From NCBI GenBank assembly GCA_032358165.1, contig JAALGY010000041.1, positions 1,178,001 to 1,242,000 on the forward strand: a DNA stretch of 64,000 nucleotides, given 5' to 3'. The position numbers and the translations under genes were made by a program. Position 1 is the first letter of the stretch; each line of letters starts with the position of its first letter. The notes under the pieces are model-generated. The model did not search any database, was not told the origin of the DNA, and saw only the letters and a list, made by a program, of their open reading frames with translations. Below, piece after piece: positions 60,701 through 64,000 of the stretch. The DNA is from Diplosphaera chodatii (taxonomy: Eukaryota > Chlorophyta > Trebouxiophyceae > Prasiolales > Stichococcaceae).

Positions 60701-61931
60701 CCTTGCACAATATTTGTAGATGCTGACCCACTTGGTCGTGACTGTCAAGGCCCAGGGTATTGTGTCCTTTGTTGTGCTGTCCGTTGCGGTATTGTGTCGA
60801 GCGTTGTGACCTGCAAAGTCTTCAGGCAGCAGGTCTGCTGGTAGGCCCACCTACTGAACACCAATATACGATGTACATGCAGTGGCGGGGTGCGGCAGGA
60901 GATCTTGAAGCTGCACAAGCAGGTATACATCTGGCGCGGCTGCTGCCATGCTTGAGCGTGGTGTGGAGGTCGTAATCTCCAATCATTGCCATTGCTAGCG
61001 CCTGCACATGCAGTCGATGTCCATCATGGTCGCCCCTGCAACCAACCTCGACTGGTGCACATGCACAGGTGCCGGGCTTCCTTCTAAACCCAACAGGGGC
61101 CTTCCGCTGGGAAGACCATCTACGGGACTCGATATTCTGCCTCGCGCCCAGCGGGTAAGAGGTGCACTTGGCACATGTGCCTGCTCTTATTTGATGTGAG
61201 GATGTCGCAAGTTGTTGACGAAGAGCGTGCTGCTCTCCTGGCAGGCTGGGCTGGGGCATCCGGCTGCCGCAGGCCATGGCGGCAGGATGCATCCCCGTCG
61301 TGATCCAGGGTGCGCACAGCTTGCAGCCCTGCCTGTAGCGTACTGGGCTGCAAGGCAGATGCAGGACATGACGTGGGTGTTGTCCGACCACCATCTACAC
61401 AGACGAGGATAGTGCTAGTGAGACACTCTGCAGAGATGTTCCAGGCGCATCTGCTTGATTGCTGCAGATGGCATTGACCAGTACTACGATGATGTACTGG
61501 ACTACACGCGGTTTTCGCTGCGGCTTAGCCATGCTGACGTTCCACGGCTGCCTCAAATACTAGCTGGCATGTCAGAGCAGCATCGGGCTCATCTGCAACA
61601 GGTTGCACTCTCCGAGCGACGTGCTGCCTGACTTCTGCACCCGGCTGACACTGATGAGCTGAAGCTGCATGCATGCAGTAGGCCACTAACATATGTTGTG
61701 ATCCTGACGGTGGGTCCGGCATCGCAGGGGTTGATCCAGGCACACAGGGCATTCATATGGGAGCCAGCACCATATGATGAGGTTCGAGACCTTCCCCAAT
61801 GGCGGCGTGGCCTCGCATACAACTTCACCGTTGAGGCGTTGCGGCGAAGTCACATGCACTACATGTTGGAACGCAATCACCAAGCGGCATTGGTACAAGC
61901 CTCTGGCTTGTCACCTAACAGGGGCGCCTGA
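57775..61931 (+). CDS. EGF-domain exostosin-like glycosyltransferase (GT47), tandem copy 2
   Basis: Paralogue of the preceding gene with the same domain order. A basic tail (MRLTVQIQRRSRRRRLL) and signal anchor (AGFLGISITAWVLYES) come first. Three EGF-like units follow: CASGCETHGNCNFEDGRCECAWG (about 57985-58170), CKHACSRRGGC...CECYYGWQGDDC (about 58765-59000), and CVNNCSDVGTCRSGFCHCPPGRFG (about 59040-59115). The exostosin part contains FRIYVYELPLPLALAEQLDFG (about 59380), PYEASLFYVPANVMM (about 59758), VIAYIRQQFPFYDASGGRDH (about 59925-59980), CQDWYAPNTSS (about 60117), GGKYIDLRNC (about 60285), RKDVCAAPHNDLA (about 60418), EDHLRDSIFCLAPSG (about 61115-61155), GWGIRLPQAMAAGCIPVVIQ (about 61253) and DGIDQYYDDVLDYTRF (about 61468). 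Stop at 61929-61931. ATG 57775 puts the basic tail and anchor in the same place as in copy 1. Roughly twenty exons; inner edges approximate. Confidence 0.85.
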
Positions 61932-62953
61932 CCTAGATGTCAGACCTACTCGTTGCTGGCGCAAGCTTATTGTTGGCAGGGTCATGCTGCGTGGACACAG
62001 CAGTTGGGTCGTTGACATGGGATTGCAAGTGCATTTCACAACTCGCTAGGTGGCGAGCATGCCTCACACATCACTTACAGTCCACATCAATCCGGCCCCC
62101 ACTCGAAAACACATCCAGTTGGAATCAGAGGTGCCTAGGGCGGAACGCTGCAAATCACGCCTCAGCAATGCAATCTCAGGATAGGTAGCTAGCACTGCAA
62201 GCCTGTCCAAACCAAGTCTGTAGGTACTCTGCCCTTGATAAGCCAAAATGCTGCTGAAGTGGCAAAGGAGCTACAAACACACCAAATATATGGATCTGCT
62301 TCTTCCATGAAGACCAGCAAAGTGTGCTGACGGGTGTAGCCAGTTGCAGCGTTGCCGCTTGACATAAGCAGCGGCACTACAGGCTGGGTGCACTCACCGG
62401 CTGTGCTGCAATGGCGCATTTGAATCAGTTCAGAATGGCAAACCACTGACGGCGCATGACAGCCACACCTCCGTATGTGTCCTGGATGCTGTCGGCTGCG
62501 CACGCCACTCACAAAACCTGCTTGGCAGGGCGCACCGCAGCACTGGTTACAGCTGCGGCGGCGCCTGCTTGACCGACTGGATTCGACACAAGACAAAGCT
62601 GTGGCACCAAAGGCTGGACGACCTGATCTACCCTACTGCCGATCGGCGGGCCCTTCCCGATGTGGAACAGCCCGCTGACTCTGCCAGGAATGAATGCGAC
62701 TGCCGTGCCGCCGCTGCTGCCACGTCCGGGCTGACAGCAGCAGCCGAACCAACCATCGTGAGCACATCCACTGATGCTGCGGCCTGAAGTAGCTGGCTAT
62801 GATGAAGAGTCTCAGAGTGGAGCCGCATGAATGCCTGCAAAATTTGGCGGCCTGCCGCACGCTACCGCACGTTGGGGGAGCGGTGCCCTCTGCCGCCGCC
62901 GCCGATGCAATGCTGTCGCCCATTGTCTGGCACCCGACCCCTCGTGTGCACGA
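61932..62953. other. region between GT47 copy 2 and the RRM gene, with one possible orphan exon
   Basis: About 1 kb of mostly unassigned sequence. On the plus strand an open segment about 62545-62787 (containing TDWIRHKTKLWHQRLDDLIYP and ending in an Ala/Thr-rich stretch, stop 62785-62787) looks mildly protein-like. On the minus strand an Ala/Ser-rich frame overlaps it. I cannot tell which, if either, is expressed. Confidence 0.3.
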
Positions 62954-64000
62954 TCAGATGGGGACCCGGTCGGCGTACTTGACGACCAGGTTCTTGCCGC
63001 CGCCGACTTGGCGCCCGTTCAGCGCCGTGATGGCCTGTTGTCGAGTGGCAAAATAGCAGCCGGGTGTTGGAATGCTGCCAGGGGGCAAACACGTTCTGCT
63101 GTGGATGCAGGACACTGCGCTGAATAACACACGACACTCGCCAGCAGGGTGGCACCAGGCGTGACAGCACGGCAGCCTCACACAGAGCAGGCGCACATCT
63201 GGCGGCCACGTGGTGCCGGCGGGCTGCGAAGCGGACCTGCTGTGCGAGGTGGCGCGATGCGTAGGTGACGAATGCGCAGCCGCGGGAGCGCCCCGTCTGG
63301 TTGTTGCGCAGCACGTACAGCTCCAGCACCTCCCCCAGCGGCGCAAACAGCGCCCACAGGTCCTGCTCGGTGGCCTGTGGGACGAGCAGCCAGGACTTCT
63401 CACTGACATCATGGATGCATTGCCGCATCGCGCACTGATGAGTGCTGGCCTGCGCGGTGTGGGGAAGCGGGGCGGGGGCCGGTCCCGCACCTCCATGGGG
63501 ACCTGCCCGATGAACAGCTTCCACTGGGAGGCGGCCTGGTCGAGGCCGCGCGCCCCCGCGGCCCCGGCCCCCGCCGGCGCCATCGCCGCCGCCGCACCGG
63601 GAGCAGACACCGCGCCCGGCAGCTCCCCCAGCCGGCCTGCAGATGTGGATTCCAGTCCGTCGCACTCCAGCCGGCACCAGACACTAGGTGCTGCAGACGC
63701 CTGCTGACGGCGCCTGTCTCCATGACGCACGACGATCGGGCTGGTCCTGCAGGTCAGCATGCACCAGCATGATAGATGCCCCCACCTCCGGCACTGCCCA
63801 GGGGGGCCAGGCCCCCCAGGTACGCGAGGCCCGTCACGCCGCTGCCCAGGCCGTTTGCGATGCTGGCGCCGCCGCCAGCCGCAGCGGTGGCTGCGGCCGC
63901 CTGCGCAGCAGTGACCGCAGCGCTGCTGCCGTTGGCTCCCGCCAGGCTGTTGGCGGACGAGGTCGCTGCAAGGGCGCCCAGGTCGCCTGCAACACGATGT
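62954..64000 (-). CDS. RRM RNA-binding protein, CELF/Bruno-like (5' part outside window)
   Basis: One complete RRM is spread over three exons, minus strand. SQWKLFIGQVPME is RNP2, ending with a donor at about 63500. ATEQDLWALFAPLGEVLELYVLRNNQTGRSRGCAFVTYASRHLAQQ carries RNP1 (about 63235-63372). AITALNGRQVGGGKNLVVKYADR completes the fold (about 62965-63035). The K-x-FIGQVP, SRGCAFVTY and VVKYAD elements resemble CELF/Bruno RRMs. Upstream is a Gly/Ala-rich exon (about 63770-63970: [19 protein letters not shown]) and a Pro/Ala-rich linker. It is unclear whether the Gly/Ala-rich exon belongs to this gene or ends another (its own frame stops shortly after HAGAC at about 63752). The 3' end is either VPI plus TGA at 62954 or continues through a donor at GACCG|gtcccc. 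Confidence 0.7.
   Translation of the reverse strand, partial: TSCCRRPGRPCSDLVRQQPGGSQRQQRCGHCCAGGRSHRCGWRRRQHRKRPGQRRDGPRVPGGPGPPGQCRRWGHLSCWCMLTCRTSPIVVRHGDRRRQQASAAPSVWCRLECDGLESTSAGRLGELPGAVSAPGAAAAMAPAGAGAAGARGLDQAASQWKLFIGQVPMEVRDRPPPRFPTPRRPALISARCGNASMMSVRSPGCSSHRPPSRTCGRCLRRWGRCWSCTCCATTRRGAPAAAHSSPTHRATSHSRSASQPAGTTWPPDVRLLCVRLPCCHAWCHPAGECRVLFSAVSCIHSRTCLPPGSIPTPGCYFATRQQAITALNGRQVGGGKNLVVKYADRVPI

Noticed and set aside
1..64000. Transposons, CRISPR arrays, rRNA or tRNA genes
   Set aside because: No transposase, reverse transcriptase, terminal repeats, spaced short repeats or convincing tRNA A/B boxes were seen; isolated ggttcga-like strings lacked a matching fold.

Overview
This window is nuclear DNA of a green alga, most likely of trebouxiophyte type (the Chlorella/Coccomyxa/Lobosphaera kind). 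No genus can be fixed from sequence alone. The evidence is dense short introns (about 70-200 nt, acceptors nearly always ctgcag or tgcag), GC-rich codon use, plant-type proteins (TOPLESS corepressor, plastid omega-3 desaturase, plant-type GATA finger, ASY1, plant-type CAT transporter) and a DGAT1 with an N-terminal PH domain, as known from oleaginous green algae. Nearly every gene is broken into 5-25 exons. I rebuilt the models by following homologous protein segments across frames and checking splice phase. Five genes (PfkB kinase, both MRS2 proteins, the desaturase, THO3) close into complete phase-consistent models or nearly so; the others have approximate internal exons.

Layout, left to right. 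383-2420 (+) PfkB-family sugar kinase. 3128-9802 (+) TOPLESS-like LisH/CTLH/WD40 corepressor with an in-frame TAA in its first exon. 10247-13557 (-) and 14203-16917 (+) are two MRS2/CorA-type magnesium transporter paralogues, head to head. 17700-20058 (-) GATA-type zinc-finger regulator. 20059-22938 is a long gene-poor stretch holding an apparently identical 394-bp tandem duplication. 22939-27251 (-) PH-domain DGAT1 and 27658-30128 (+) plastid omega-3 desaturase share a 0.4-kb divergent promoter region. 30782-32451 (-) polyprenol reductase. 32964-40716 (+) PDS5 cohesin regulator. 41464-45471 (+) cationic amino-acid transporter. 45869-49584 (-) HOP1/ASY1 meiotic HORMA protein. 50487-52516 (+) THO3/TEX1. 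53204-57345 and 57775-61931 (+) are tandem EGF-exostosin (GT47) glycosyltransferases. 62954-64000 (-) is an RRM protein running off the right edge.

Functional themes. Lipid metabolism is represented by DGAT1, the omega-3 desaturase and polyprenol reductase. Chromosome structure and meiosis are represented by PDS5 and HOP1. Gene expression is represented by TOPLESS, GATA, THO3 and RRM. Transport is represented by the MRS2 pair and CAT, and the secretory pathway or cell surface by the GT47 pair. No transposon, CRISPR, tRNA or rRNA was recognised. The strongest points for a second look are the Gly-Glu-Asn replacement of the CorA GMN signature in both MRS2 copies, the TOPLESS nonsense codon, several phase-supported GC-AG introns, the meiotic HOP1 gene, and the DGAT1/desaturase divergent pair.
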